Positions 15,628-24,664 of a stretch of 64,000 nucleotides of DNA are shown piece by piece. The position numbers and the translations under genes were made by a program. Numbering within the stretch: position 1 is the first letter of the stretch; each line of letters starts with the position of its first letter. Source of the DNA: Tundrisphaera sp051175315 (lineage in GTDB: Bacteria; Planctomycetota; Planctomycetia; Isosphaerales; Isosphaeraceae); NCBI RefSeq assembly GCF_051175315.1, contig NZ_CP195100.1, forward strand, positions 4,154,001 through 4,218,000. Direction: 5' to 3'. The notes below the pieces were generated by a model that searched no databases, was not told the origin of the DNA, and worked only from the letters and a program-made list of their open reading frames with translations.

Positions 15628-18600
15628 ATGATGGGCCTTGTCCGATCCGCGACCCGGATGCGGTCCGTGGCGCTGTTGCTCGCCACGGGCGCGACCGTCT
15701 GGTCCGTCGTCCCCCTCCGCTCGGCCGACCTCCGGCCCGATTACCAGCCGGCGGCCTATGCGATCCGGGGCGCCAGGGTGGTGCCGGTCGCGGGCGAGCC
15801 GATCGACAACGGGACCGTGGTGGTCCGCGACGGCGTGATCGCCGCCGTCGGCCCGGCCGACAAGGTCGAGGTCCCGTTCGACGCCGAGGTGATCGAGGGG
15901 AAGGGGCTGGTCGTCTACCCCGGCTTCCTCGACCTCTACACCACCTCCGCCACAGCCCCCGGTTCGAGCCGGTCCCAGACCGGCGCCGGGCGTGACGTGA
16001 ACTACAGCAACTTCGCCCTGCCCCGGACCCCGGCCGACAACCGCAACGGGATCACCCCCGAGTTCGAGGTCGCCGCGACCCTCGACCCGTCCGCCGGGGC
16101 CGAGGAGCACCGCCGCCTGGGCTTCACCGACGTGCTGGTCGCCCCCGGTGGCGCCATCGCCACCGGGCAGAGCGCCCTGGTCTCGGCCGGCGGCCTGCCC
16201 CGCCGCGAGTCGGTGGTCAAGACGCCGGTCGCCCTCCACATCGCCCTGCGGAGCCCGGGTGGCTCGTCGTCCGGCGAGGATCATGGACACTCCCACTCGC
16301 ACGAGGATGAGGCCGGCCTCGTCGACCCGGCCGACCTCGTCGGCCCGACGCCCGGGCCGACCCAGGCGCCCGTCGTCGCCACCCCGTCGCTGAACCCGGT
16401 CGCCCCGCCCGCCACCCCGCCGGCCGGCCGCCGATCCGGGGGGGGCCAGGCCCAGTATCCGACCTCGCTGATGGGCGTGGTCGCCCACCTCCGCCAGGCG
16501 ATGCTCGACGCCGAGAACCACCACGAACGCCTCGCCTACTACGACCAGAAGGGCGGCCCCCGCCCGCCCCTCGACCCGGCCCTGGACGCCCTCTATTCCG
16601 CCCTCGCTCGCGACCTGATGGTCTGGTGGGAGGCCAACTCGCGCGACGACATCCACCGGGCGCTCGACCTGGCCGATGAGTTCAACACCCACGCCGTGAT
16701 CGTCGGGGGGCGCGACGCCGGCAAGGCGGTCGCCCGGCTCCGGGCCGAGAACGTGCCGGTCGTCCTCCGGATCGATTTCCCCGAGGAGCCCAAGGTCCCC
16801 AGCGAGGCCGACTATCGCAAGAAGCCGATCGAGGAACGCGACGAGCCGCTCAAGGTCCTGGCCGAGAAGGCGAGCAACTGGAAGGAGCGGGTCGCGGTCG
16901 CCAGGACCCTGGCCGATGCCAGCGTCCCGTTTGCCTTCACGACCGATGGCCTCGCCCGGGCCGACACCTTCCACGCCCAGCTCCGCAAGGTGATCGCCGC
17001 CGGCCTTTCGCGCGAGGCGGCCGTCGATGCCCTGACCCGCAGAGCCGCCGAGATCGCTGGCGTGGGCCATAAGCTCGGCACCATCGAGCCCGGCAAGCTC
17101 GGCCACCTCGTCGTCATGACCGCCCAGGTCGGCGACGAGGACGCCAAGGTCCGCTACGTCCTGGTCGACGGCCAGAAGTTCGACCTCGACCGCAACGGCG
17201 CCTCGGCCAAGAAGGGCATCGCCAGGAAGGAAAGCGATGCCTCCCCCAAGGGCCGGCGTCGCGGCGACGTGGCCAGGCCCATCAAGGACGAGGACGAGAA
17301 GGCCGACGAGCCCAGGAAGGAAGAGGTCGTCAAGAAGGACGACGAAGCCAAGGAGGAGCCCAAGAAGGAAGTCGCCGGGGTCCAGCCCGACGGCGCCCAG
17401 GCCCCGCCCAAGACGCAGGAAGACCAGCCCGGCCGGCTGCCGTTCGCGGACATCGCCGCCGAGTTCGACGCCGACCGCCGCCCGGCGATCAAGACCGGGG
17501 GCACGGCGTTGATCAAGGACGCCACGATCCTGACCGTGACCCGGGGCACGATCCCCCGCGGGTCGATCCTGATCCGCGACGGCAAGATCGCCGAGGTCGG
17601 CCCCAACGTCGTCGCCCCCGAGGGCGTGGCGGTGATCGACGCCTCGGGGCTGGTCGCCATGCCGGGGATCATCGACACCCACTCGCACCAGGCGATTCAG
17701 GGGGGCGTCAATGAGATGAGCCTGTCGATCGTCCCCGAGGTCCGCGTCAAGGACGTGGTCACCGGCGACGACGCCGGGATCTATCGCGCCCTGGCCGGCG
17801 GCACCACGGCCGCCCGCCTGCTGCACGGATCGGCCAACACGATCGGCGGCCAGGACGCCGTGATCAAGCACAAGCCCGGCCAGGCCGGCCGCGACCTGAT
17901 CCTCCAGGGCAACCCCCAGGGGGTCAAGTTCGCCCTGGGCGAGAACGTGACCCGTCGCACCGGCCGGTTCCCCAACACCCGCATGGGCGTCGAGGCCACC
18001 ATCGAGCGGGCCTTCGAAGAAGGCCGGGCCTACTCGGCGATGATCAAGGCGTATGAGGCCGCGAAGGCCCGGGGCGAGGACCCCGGCCCCCCGCCGCGTC
18101 GCGACCTGCGGCTGGAGGCCCTGGGGCGCATCGTCGAGGGTTCGATCAAGATCCACAGCCACTGCTATCGCAGCGACGAAATCCTGATGCTGCTCCGGGT
18201 CGCCACCCGGTTCGGCGTGCGGGTCCAGTCGCTCCAGCACGTCCTGGAAGGGTACAAGGTCGCCGCCGAGATCACCGCCCACGGCGCCAGCAACTCGACC
18301 TTCTCCGACTGGTGGGCCTACAAGGTCGAGGCGTTCGACGCCATCCCCTTCAACGCCGCCCTGCTGGCCGAGGCCGGGGCCCAGGTCTGCATCAAGAGCG
18401 ACAGCGAGGAATTGATCCGGCACCTCTACCTGGAGGCCGCCAAGATGGTCAAGTACGGCGGGGTGTCCGAGGAGGCGGCCCTGGCCATGATCACCATCAA
18501 CCCGGCCCGCCAGCTCGGCCTCGACCGCCGGCTGGGCTCGATCGAGGTGGGCAAGGACGCCGACATCGCCCTGTTCAACGCCCACCCGTTCGACGGCTTC

Positions 18601-20109
18601 GCCCGCTGCGAGATGGCCCTGATCGATGGCGAGGTCTGGTTCCAGCGCCAGAAGGACGGCAAGCCCGAGGCCCGTCCCGGCGACCACACCGCCATGCCCG
18701 CCGCGGCCGTCGCCGATGCGAAGGCCAAGGCGCTCGACCTCGCCCTGAACGCCGGCGGCTCCTACGGGATCACCGGGGCCAATCTCCACCCGGTTTCCGG
18801 CCCCGACATCTCGCGCGGGACGATTGTGATCAGCGGCGGCAAGATCGCCGCGATCGGCGGCCCGGAGACCCCGGTGCCGGCCGGGGCCAAGGTGGTGGAC
18901 GCCGCCGGCCTGGACATCTGGCCGGGGATGCTCGACGCCGGCTCGACGCTGGGCCTGTTCGAGGTCGGCAGCCTGCCCGAGACCCAGGACTCGTCCGACT
19001 CGGCCGAGTTCCAGCCCGAGTTGCGGTCGAGCATCGCCCTCCACCCGGACAGCGAATTGATCCCGGTGTCGCGGGCCAACGGCGTCCTGTCGTCGTTCGC
19101 CCAGCCCGGCGGGGGGGTGATCTCCGGCCAGGGCTGCGTGATCGGCCTCGACGGCTGGGTGCCGACCGAGATGCTCCTGCTGGATAAGGCCGCCCTGCTG
19201 GTCACCGTCCCCCGATCCCCCCGCGCCCGGACGATTGGCGCCGCCCCCGCCGAGGGGACCGAGGCGGCCAACCGCCAGAAGCAGGAGCGGATGGAGGCGA
19301 TCCGCGAGCAGTTCCGCCGCGCTTTGGCCTACGACAAGGTCGTCGCCACGGCCCGCGACCGCCACGCCACGCCCCCCACGCCCGACCCCCGGCTGGCGGC
19401 CCTGGCCCCCTACGCCAAGGGGGAGAAGCCGGTCATGTTCCGCGCCGAGGGCAGGGCGGAGATCCTCGACGCCCTCAAGCTGGCGTCCGAGTTGAAGCTG
19501 CGGGCGATCATCACCGGGGGCGGCGACGCCTGGAAGGTGGCCGACGCCCTCAAGGCGGCCAAGGTCCCGGTGCTGATCAACGGCACCCTCCGCGTCCCGG
19601 ACTCGGCGACCGACCCCTATGACGCCTATTACGCCAACCCGGCCCGGCTCCACGAGGCGGGCGTGGCGTTCGCCATCAAGTCGGGCTCGGGCGGGTCGGA
19701 CTCGGCCACGGCCCCGCGCAACCTCCCCTACGAGGCGGCGACCGCCGTCGCCTACGGCCTGCCCGAGGCCGTCGCCCTCCGCTCGGTGACCCTCAGCCCG
19801 GCCGAGATCCTCGGCGTCGCCGACAAGGTCGGCTCGCTCGACGTCGGCAAGCGGGCCGACCTGGTCATCACGGCCGGCCACCTGCTCCAGCCGACCACCG
19901 AGGTCAAGGGCCTGTTCATCGCGGGCAAGCCCGTCCCCCCGGAGAGCCGCCACACGAAGCTCTACAGCAAGTACCGCGGCCGCCTCGCCGAGGTCCGCGC
20001 CGGCTCCGCCCCGCTGGGCCTCGACCCCGACCCCTCCAGCCCGGCCCCCTCCATCTCCCCGGCCCCGACCCCGCCGGCCAACCCGGCCGCCTCGTCGGAT
20101 CGCCGCTGA
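15628..20109 (+). CDS. Exported protein with three tandem amidohydrolase-like domains, only the middle one with metal ligands
   Basis: A 1493-residue protein. Signal or anchor helix at about 8-32. Domain 1 (about 43-520) has the imidazolonepropionase-like beta-sandwich and barrel edges, but 'PGFLDLYTT' (Asp102) replaces PGxxDxHxH. A His-rich loop ('EDHGHSHSHEDE', about 217-228) and a Lys/Glu-rich linker (about 530-600) follow. Domain 2 (about 625-1010) keeps the set: His685, His687 ('DTHSHQ'), 'KIHSHC' (841-846), His871 and Asp925 ('KSDSEE'). Domain 3 (about 1040-1470) reads 'PGMLDAGST' at 1100-1108 and again lacks the histidines. The ends of all three keep 'GSI(E/D)(P/V)GKxAD/xGHL'. Probably a periplasmic hydrolase of cyclic amides or peptides with two non-catalytic partners in one chain. 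Substrate unknown. The ATG at 15628 is followed by a second ATG; the Shine-Dalgarno is weak. Confidence 0.85.
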   Translation: MMGLVRSATRMRSVALLLATGATVWSVVPLRSADLRPDYQPAAYAIRGARVVPVAGEPIDNGTVVVRDGVIAAVGPADKVEVPFDAEVIEGKGLVVYPGFLDLYTTSATAPGSSRSQTGAGRDVNYSNFALPRTPADNRNGITPEFEVAATLDPSAGAEEHRRLGFTDVLVAPGGAIATGQSALVSAGGLPRRESVVKTPVALHIALRSPGGSSSGEDHGHSHSHEDEAGLVDPADLVGPTPGPTQAPVVATPSLNPVAPPATPPAGRRSGGGQAQYPTSLMGVVAHLRQAMLDAENHHERLAYYDQKGGPRPPLDPALDALYSALARDLMVWWEANSRDDIHRALDLADEFNTHAVIVGGRDAGKAVARLRAENVPVVLRIDFPEEPKVPSEADYRKKPIEERDEPLKVLAEKASNWKERVAVARTLADASVPFAFTTDGLARADTFHAQLRKVIAAGLSREAAVDALTRRAAEIAGVGHKLGTIEPGKLGHLVVMTAQVGDEDAKVRYVLVDGQKFDLDRNGASAKKGIARKESDASPKGRRRGDVARPIKDEDEKADEPRKEEVVKKDDEAKEEPKKEVAGVQPDGAQAPPKTQEDQPGRLPFADIAAEFDADRRPAIKTGGTALIKDATILTVTRGTIPRGSILIRDGKIAEVGPNVVAPEGVAVIDASGLVAMPGIIDTHSHQAIQGGVNEMSLSIVPEVRVKDVVTGDDAGIYRALAGGTTAARLLHGSANTIGGQDAVIKHKPGQAGRDLILQGNPQGVKFALGENVTRRTGRFPNTRMGVEATIERAFEEGRAYSAMIKAYEAAKARGEDPGPPPRRDLRLEALGRIVEGSIKIHSHCYRSDEILMLLRVATRFGVRVQSLQHVLEGYKVAAEITAHGASNSTFSDWWAYKVEAFDAIPFNAALLAEAGAQVCIKSDSEELIRHLYLEAAKMVKYGGVSEEAALAMITINPARQLGLDRRLGSIEVGKDADIALFNAHPFDGFARCEMALIDGEVWFQRQKDGKPEARPGDHTAMPAAAVADAKAKALDLALNAGGSYGITGANLHPVSGPDISRGTIVISGGKIAAIGGPETPVPAGAKVVDAAGLDIWPGMLDAGSTLGLFEVGSLPETQDSSDSAEFQPELRSSIALHPDSELIPVSRANGVLSSFAQPGGGVISGQGCVIGLDGWVPTEMLLLDKAALLVTVPRSPRARTIGAAPAEGTEAANRQKQERMEAIREQFRRALAYDKVVATARDRHATPPTPDPRLAALAPYAKGEKPVMFRAEGRAEILDALKLASELKLRAIITGGGDAWKVADALKAAKVPVLINGTLRVPDSATDPYDAYYANPARLHEAGVAFAIKSGSGGSDSATAPRNLPYEAATAVAYGLPEAVALRSVTLSPAEILGVADKVGSLDVGKRADLVITAGHLLQPTTEVKGLFIAGKPVPPESRHTKLYSKYRGRLAEVRAGSAPLGLDPDPSSPAPSISPAPTPPANPAASSDRR

Positions 20110-20138
20110 GGTAGGATTCAGAAGCATCGACAAAACCA

Positions 20139-20176
20139 GGCCCCCGGCCCATCGCATCGGCGGTGATCCGGGGGCC
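20139..20176 (+). terminator. Stem-loop after the triple amidohydrolase gene
   Basis: A 9-bp perfect stem (20139-20147 with 20168-20176, GGCCCCCGG/CCGGGGGCC) with a 20-base loop begins 29 bp after the stop codon and is followed by ATTCCTTT. A plausible intrinsic terminator with a short, imperfect T-stretch. Confidence 0.45.
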
Positions 20177-20343
20177 ATTCCTTTCGCTGCGATCTCACTT
20201 CGTGATGCTCCGAACGACTCCGTGCCGGCCCCGACAGACCGCCGGACGGCGGCGGCGGAAAATAGCGGCTCCCCCGCGACGAATCGCTTGTGACTCTCAT
20301 GCCGGTCACCGAATCTCGATCAATCTTGGAGTGGGCTCGAATC

Positions 20344-20682
20344 ATGGACCATAATTTCGTCACCACCACGTTCGAGCTTCCAGGCGTCCGCGTGGCAAAG
20401 TCTCTCGGCGTCGTCCGAGGGATCATCGTCCGATCGCGCAGCGTCGTGGGTAACGCTTTCGCGGCCTTTCAGACGGTCTTCGGCGGCAATATCTCGATCT
20501 ACACGTCGCTGTGCGAACGTGCCCGATCAGACGCCTATGAGCTGATGATCCGTCACGCCGAAGAGCAAGGCGCGAACGCCATACTCGGTGTCCGCTATGA
20601 CGCCAATGAGATCGCCCCGGGCGTCACCGAAGTTCTCTGCTACGGAACGGCCGTCCATGTCGTCCCCGGCTCACGCGAGTAA
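20344..20682 (+). CDS. YbjQ/UPF0145 family protein
   Basis: A 112-residue protein with the family pattern: 'VTTTFELPGVRVAKSLGVVRGIIVRSRS' (quoted here only in part as 'KSLGVVRGIIVRSRS'), then 'GGNISIYTSLCERARSDAYELM' ('YTSLCERARSDA'), and 'GANAILGVRYDANEI'. Members form pentameric beta-rich rings; their cell role is unsettled. The second in-frame ATG at 20344 is preferred over 20290-20301 because homology begins right after it. Short isolated gene transcribed away from the amidohydrolase gene; upstream signal weak (GGAGTGGG, about 12 bases away). Confidence 0.85.
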   Translation: MDHNFVTTTFELPGVRVAKSLGVVRGIIVRSRSVVGNAFAAFQTVFGGNISIYTSLCERARSDAYELMIRHAEEQGANAILGVRYDANEIAPGVTEVLCYGTAVHVVPGSRE

Positions 20683-20793
20683 GCACGAGATCTGGATCGC
20701 CGTCGCCATACTGTGGACCGTGACAATCTCTCCAGTCATGAGCATTACATTCGATTGAACCGGGATACGACACCGGCGACGCATTCGGGATGC

Positions 20794-21828
20794 TCAGCAA
20801 CGTCGACCGGGCGTCTCCGCGAACGGATTGCCGACGATCTCGCGGAGAAGCGGTGCGGAAAGGAAAAGGCGATAACGCTCGATCGATTCTTTGGGCTTGA
20901 TGCCGAAATAGACCATCGTAGAATCTGCGAAGTAGGCGGCGTGCCCCAACAAAGCCCGCGGGGAAAGGTCGTCCTCGGGACCGGGTGAGCAGAGCATCGC
21001 GTTCAACTCGTCTTTGGGTATCTGCGACACTTCATCGGCCCACCGCAATACCTCTTCGGACTCGGGTTCGAAGTGGAATCTCAGGGCTTCGCCCTCGGCA
21101 AGCCAGTCAGCCTTCCAGAGTTCCTCTCGCGTGGCCATCCCATCCAGGAAGCGTTCCGCGATCTCGACGCCAGACCGCGTCCCCTCGCAAGGCAAGAGCT
21201 TCCAAATCCTTCGGCAGCAGGCCAGGAGATAGCGGTGCAATAGCCGGTCCAGGGCGGTCTCATCACCGACCCATTCCTGCCGGAACCATCTCAACATCAG
21301 CGGTGCGTCGTCGGATCGAAGCCATTCATCCTCGGTCATGCTCACGACCGGGCGTGCCGGGTCTCTCACTCCCCAGCAGTCGAACAGGTCGTAATATGCG
21401 ACGCGTTCTTTGTGGACGAGGGCGACGCTGCTAACGGGACCATTTCCCCAACGTTCCCAGGCGGCCATAGTTTCGAGCTCGGCACGAAACTCCATCTGGT
21501 GTTCGGTGTTGTCGGCCCACTTCATCCAGCAGGGTATTTCAATCGCCAGTTCCCATGATCCGACCTTGAAGAGTATTTCAAGATCGTCCGGGTTCAGAAC
21601 CGGTTGTTCGGTCGAATTCTTATGCCATAGCCCGATTGAAATGCCACATTCATCCTCTCCATGCCGGGTCACGGAACCGAAAGAACAGAGCAATGGACCC
21701 AGGTGAGGATGCTCCTCATATAATTTAAACATCAGGTCGAGGCCCATCCGAGGCGTGAGCGAGGCCAGGACGAGGCCGTTGTCGGCGAGCAACCGTTCGA
21801 ATCGTTCCTTGGATGTCCCGGCCTTCAT
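20794..21828 (-). CDS. Hypothetical protein with planctomycete 'EWL...CCRRIW' domain
   Basis: A 344-residue cytoplasmic protein. The N-terminal half ('MKAGTSKERFERLLADNGL' onwards, to about 160) is of unknown fold with many Trp and Glu. The C-terminal half has 'MTEDEWLRSDDAPLMLRWF' (about 160-178) followed by 'LACCRRIWKLLP' (about 205-216). I recognise this arrangement from a large paralogous protein family of Gemmata and Isosphaeraceae genomes, with no assigned function. The codon use is a little less GC-biased than that of its neighbours, with several A/T-ending codons, which may point to an accessory gene. Start 21828 with AGGAG at good distance. Confidence 0.65.
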   Translation of the reverse strand: MKAGTSKERFERLLADNGLVLASLTPRMGLDLMFKLYEEHPHLGPLLCSFGSVTRHGEDECGISIGLWHKNSTEQPVLNPDDLEILFKVGSWELAIEIPCWMKWADNTEHQMEFRAELETMAAWERWGNGPVSSVALVHKERVAYYDLFDCWGVRDPARPVVSMTEDEWLRSDDAPLMLRWFRQEWVGDETALDRLLHRYLLACCRRIWKLLPCEGTRSGVEIAERFLDGMATREELWKADWLAEGEALRFHFEPESEEVLRWADEVSQIPKDELNAMLCSPGPEDDLSPRALLGHAAYFADSTMVYFGIKPKESIERYRLFLSAPLLREIVGNPFAETPGRRC

Positions 21829-21855
21829 GCTCTCACTCCTGATCTTCGCTGAGGT

Positions 21856-22773
21856 TTACGCCAACACGTCATCGCCCAGCAGCGACAGGGCGAGTGCCAG
21901 CGAGTTGAGCCGGGTGCGGGCGTCGTCGGAGCGGGACATGAAGGCGACGGGGGCGGTGGTGCCGCGGAGGACGCCGCCGAAGAGGCAGTCGGCGGTGTAC
22001 ATGATCGCCTTGACCGTGAGGTTGGCCGAGAGGAGGTCGGGGAAGATCATGGCGTCGGCGAAGCCCACGACCTTGCCGTCGACGCGCTTGCTGGTTCCGG
22101 CCGAGGGGGAGTAGGCGAGGTCGAACGAGAGCGGGCCCTCGATGTCGGCGGCGGGGAACTCGCCCGAGGCGGCGCGGCGGGCGATCTCGGCGGACTCCAC
22201 GGTGTCGGGCATGCCGGTGGAGACGGCCTCGGACGCGGCCATCAGGGCCACGCGGGGGCGGGGGTGGCCCAGGGCGTGGGCGACCTCGATCGCCTGATTC
22301 ATGATCTCGATGCGGGAGGCGAGCTTGGGCCGGACGTTGACCCCGGTGTCGGCCAGGAGGAAACGGCGGGCATCGCGGAGCAACTCAATCAGCACGACCT
22401 GCGCGACCACCCGGCCCGAGCGAAGGCCGGCCTCGGGGTCGAGGATCACATCCATCAGGGCGGGCGTGGCGATCTTCCCCTTGGCCAGGACCCGGGCCCG
22501 GCCGGCGCGGACCTCGGCGACCGCCGCGCGGGCGATGTCCGGGGCCTCGGCATCGAGGAAGGTGAAGCCTTCGAGTGCGATGCCGGCTTCGGCGGCGATG
22601 CGGCGGGCCTCCGCCTCGGGGCCGACCAGGATCGGGGAAGCCCAGCCCCGATCGCAGGCGATCCGGTAGGCGTCCAGGAGGGTGCGGTCGGCCCCGCCGG
22701 CCACCGCCACGCCGACGGGGCCGGGTCGGAAGTCGGCCCGACCGTGGAGGATCTCGAAGCGGGGGAGGCTCAT
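21856..22773 (-). CDS. Phosphate acyltransferase (phosphate butyryl-/acetyltransferase family)
   Basis: A 305-residue enzyme of the Pta/Ptb family, which exchanges CoA of acyl-CoA for phosphate. Motifs: 'RVLAKGKIATPALM' (about 108-121), 'ADTGVNVRPKL' (about 140-150), 'ALMAASEAVSTGMPDT' (about 175-190), 'EGPLSFDLAYS' (about 212-222) and 'ADCLFGGVLRGTTAPVAFMSR' in the C-terminal third. The length fits the butyryltransferase branch better than acetyltransferases with an extra domain. The exact acyl group is unknown, and no acyl kinase gene is adjacent. The ATG at 22773 has GAGG 9 bases upstream. Confidence 0.82.
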   Translation of the reverse strand: MSLPRFEILHGRADFRPGPVGVAVAGGADRTLLDAYRIACDRGWASPILVGPEAEARRIAAEAGIALEGFTFLDAEAPDIARAAVAEVRAGRARVLAKGKIATPALMDVILDPEAGLRSGRVVAQVVLIELLRDARRFLLADTGVNVRPKLASRIEIMNQAIEVAHALGHPRPRVALMAASEAVSTGMPDTVESAEIARRAASGEFPAADIEGPLSFDLAYSPSAGTSKRVDGKVVGFADAMIFPDLLSANLTVKAIMYTADCLFGGVLRGTTAPVAFMSRSDDARTRLNSLALALSLLGDDVLA

Positions 22774-22794
22774 CGGGGCCGACCTCGGGGAAGG

Positions 22795-22820
22795 GCGGGG
22801 CGACGGGCGGGTCGCCCCGC
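22795..22820 (-). terminator. GC hairpin after ettA
   Basis: A perfect 10-bp stem (22795-22804 with 22811-22820, GCGGGGCGAC/GTCGCCCCGC) and a 6-base loop 17 bp past the ettA stop codon. No T-tract follows. Confidence 0.5.
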
Positions 22821-22837
22821 GTCCGGGGCCGATTCGA

Positions 22838-24511
22838 TCAGCGGGTCAGCGACTTGTAGCGGATACGGTGGGGCTGGTCGGCGTCCATCCCGAGCCGCTC
22901 CTTGCGCTGGTCTTCGTAGGTCTGGTAGTTGCCGTCGCACCAGACCACCTTGCTGTCCCCCTCGAAGGCGAGGATGTGGGTGGCGATCCGGTCGAGGAAC
23001 CAGCGGTCGTGGCTGATGACCACGGCGCAGCCGCCGAAGTCGAGGATCGCCTCCTCCAGCGCCCGGAGCATGTCGATGTCCAGGTCGTTGGTCGGCTCGT
23101 CCAGCAGCAGGAGGTTGCCGCCGCTCTTGAGCAGCTTCGCCAGGTGGACCCGGTTCCGCTCCCCGCCCGACAGGTTGGCGACCTTCTTCTCCTGGTCCGG
23201 ACCCTTGAAGTTGAAGGTGGCGACGTAGGCGCGGGCCGGGATCTTCCGCTTGCCGAGGATGATCTGGTCGAGCCCGCCGGAGATCTCCTGGAAGATCGTG
23301 TTGTCCGGGTTCAGGGCCTCGCGGCTCTGGTCCACGTAGGAGGGGACCACCGTGTCGCCGACGCGGAGCGTGCCGCCGTCGGGGGTCTCCTGCCCCATGA
23401 TCATCCGGAACAGGGTCGTCTTCCCGGCGCCGTTGGGGCCGATGATGCCGATGATTCCGCCGGGCGGCAGGCGGAAGGTCATGTCCTCGACCAAGAGGCG
23501 GTCGCCGTAGCCTTTCTTGACGCCTTCGGCCTGGACGACGAGGTCGCCGAGGTGGGGACCGGCCGGGATCTGGAGGACGATCGCCTCGTCGCGACGCTCG
23601 GACTCCTGGCTGGCCATCTGCTCGTAGCGGGCCAGTCGGGCGCGGTTCTTGGCGACTCGGGCGCGGGGGGCCATGCGGACCCATTCCAGCTCGCGGGCCA
23701 GGGTCTTGCGGCGGTTGCTCTCCTGCTTCTCTTCCAGGGCCAGGCGGGCCTGCTTCTGCTCCAACCAGGAGGAGTAGTTGCCCTGCCAGGGGATGCCCTG
23801 GCCGCGGTCGAGTTCCAGGATCCAGCCGGCCACGTTGTCCAGGAAGTAGCGGTCGTGGGTGATGGCCACCACGGTCCCGCCGAACTCCTTGAGGTGGCGT
23901 TCCAGCCAGGCGACGGACTCGGCGTCGAGGTGGTTGGTCGGCTCGTCCAGGAGCAGGACGTCGGGCTTCTCCAGCAGGACCTTGCACAGGGCCACCCGGC
24001 GCTTCTCGCCGCCGGAGAGGGTCTCCACGGCGGCATCGCCGGGCGGGAGCCGCATGGCGTCCATGGCGATCTCGATGTCGCGGTCGAGGTCCCAGCCGCC
24101 CCCGGCGTCGATGGCGTCCTGGACCTTGCCCTGCTCGTCCAGGAGCTTGTCCATCGCGTCGGCGTCGAGCGGCTCGCCGAGCTTGGCGTTGATCTGGTCG
24201 AACCGGGTGAGCAGGGCGCGCATCGGGGCGACGCCCAGCTCGACGTTGCCGCGGACGTCCAGGGCGGGGTCGAGGACGGGCTCCTGCGGGACGTAGCCGA
24301 TCCGCGTCCGGGGGGCCGGCTTGGCCACGCCGATGAAGTCCTTGTCCACGCCCGCCATGATCCGCAGCAGGGTGCTCTTGCCCGCGCCATTGCCGCCCAG
24401 GACGCCGATCTTGGCCCCGGGGTAGAACGACAGGTTGATGTCCTTGAGGACTTCGCGCTTGCCGTGGGCCTTGGACAGGTGTTCGATCTGGAAGATGTAT
24501 TGCGGGGGCAT
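22838..24511 (-). CDS. ettA: Energy-dependent translational throttle protein EttA (ABC-F ATPase)
   Basis: A 557-residue protein with two ABC ATPase domains and no membrane segment, typical of ABC-F factors that bind the ribosomal E site and gate elongation by ATP/ADP ratio. Domain 1: Walker A 'GGNGAGKST' (about 39-47), signature 'LSGGEKRRVAL', Walker B 'VLLLDEPTNHLD'. The linker 'EEKQESNRRKTLARELEW' with the arm follows. Domain 2: Walker A 'GPNGAGKTT', signature 'LSGGERNRVHLA' and 'LLLDEPTNDLD'. The length equals EttA of E. coli (555), and the N-terminus 'YIFQIEHLSKAHGKR' also fits. Start 24511, with AAGGT upstream. Confidence 0.93.
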   Translation of the reverse strand: MPPQYIFQIEHLSKAHGKREVLKDINLSFYPGAKIGVLGGNGAGKSTLLRIMAGVDKDFIGVAKPAPRTRIGYVPQEPVLDPALDVRGNVELGVAPMRALLTRFDQINAKLGEPLDADAMDKLLDEQGKVQDAIDAGGGWDLDRDIEIAMDAMRLPPGDAAVETLSGGEKRRVALCKVLLEKPDVLLLDEPTNHLDAESVAWLERHLKEFGGTVVAITHDRYFLDNVAGWILELDRGQGIPWQGNYSSWLEQKQARLALEEKQESNRRKTLARELEWVRMAPRARVAKNRARLARYEQMASQESERRDEAIVLQIPAGPHLGDLVVQAEGVKKGYGDRLLVEDMTFRLPPGGIIGIIGPNGAGKTTLFRMIMGQETPDGGTLRVGDTVVPSYVDQSREALNPDNTIFQEISGGLDQIILGKRKIPARAYVATFNFKGPDQEKKVANLSGGERNRVHLAKLLKSGGNLLLLDEPTNDLDIDMLRALEEAILDFGGCAVVISHDRWFLDRIATHILAFEGDSKVVWCDGNYQTYEDQRKERLGMDADQPHRIRYKSLTR

Positions 24512-24606
24512 GCTCGGACCTTGGGCTGAAGCGGTTGACCTCGGTTCACCGTCCAGTAGACCCGAAGAACGGGCGCGGCGGAAGGCCGATTCGCCCCGCG
24601 CGCGGG

Positions 24607-24643
24607 ACGGCCCGCCCCCGCCGGGGCGGCGGGGGCGGGCCGT
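24607..24643 (-). terminator. 16-bp GC hairpin after the secreted cyclophilin gene
   Basis: A perfect 16-bp stem (24607-24622 with 24628-24643) and a 5-base loop, 21 bp past the stop codon of the gene at 24665-26872. No T-run follows on the minus strand, so this is an L-shaped type of terminator or an mRNA end protector. Confidence 0.55.
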
Positions 24644-24664
24644 GTGGGATCGACCGGCCTGGGA

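Noticed and set aside
12351..15995. Plus-strand 1214-codon frame over the membrane protein and esterase genes
   Set aside because: Crosses two real genes in the other orientation and overlaps the amidohydrolase start; no protein features.
15160..20178. Minus-strand open frame of 1672 codons antisense to the amidohydrolase gene
   Set aside because: It mirrors a real gene with GC-rich third positions. The translation is a Gly/Asp/Arg/Val-rich string without domains, and it also runs over the adjacent esterase gene's start.
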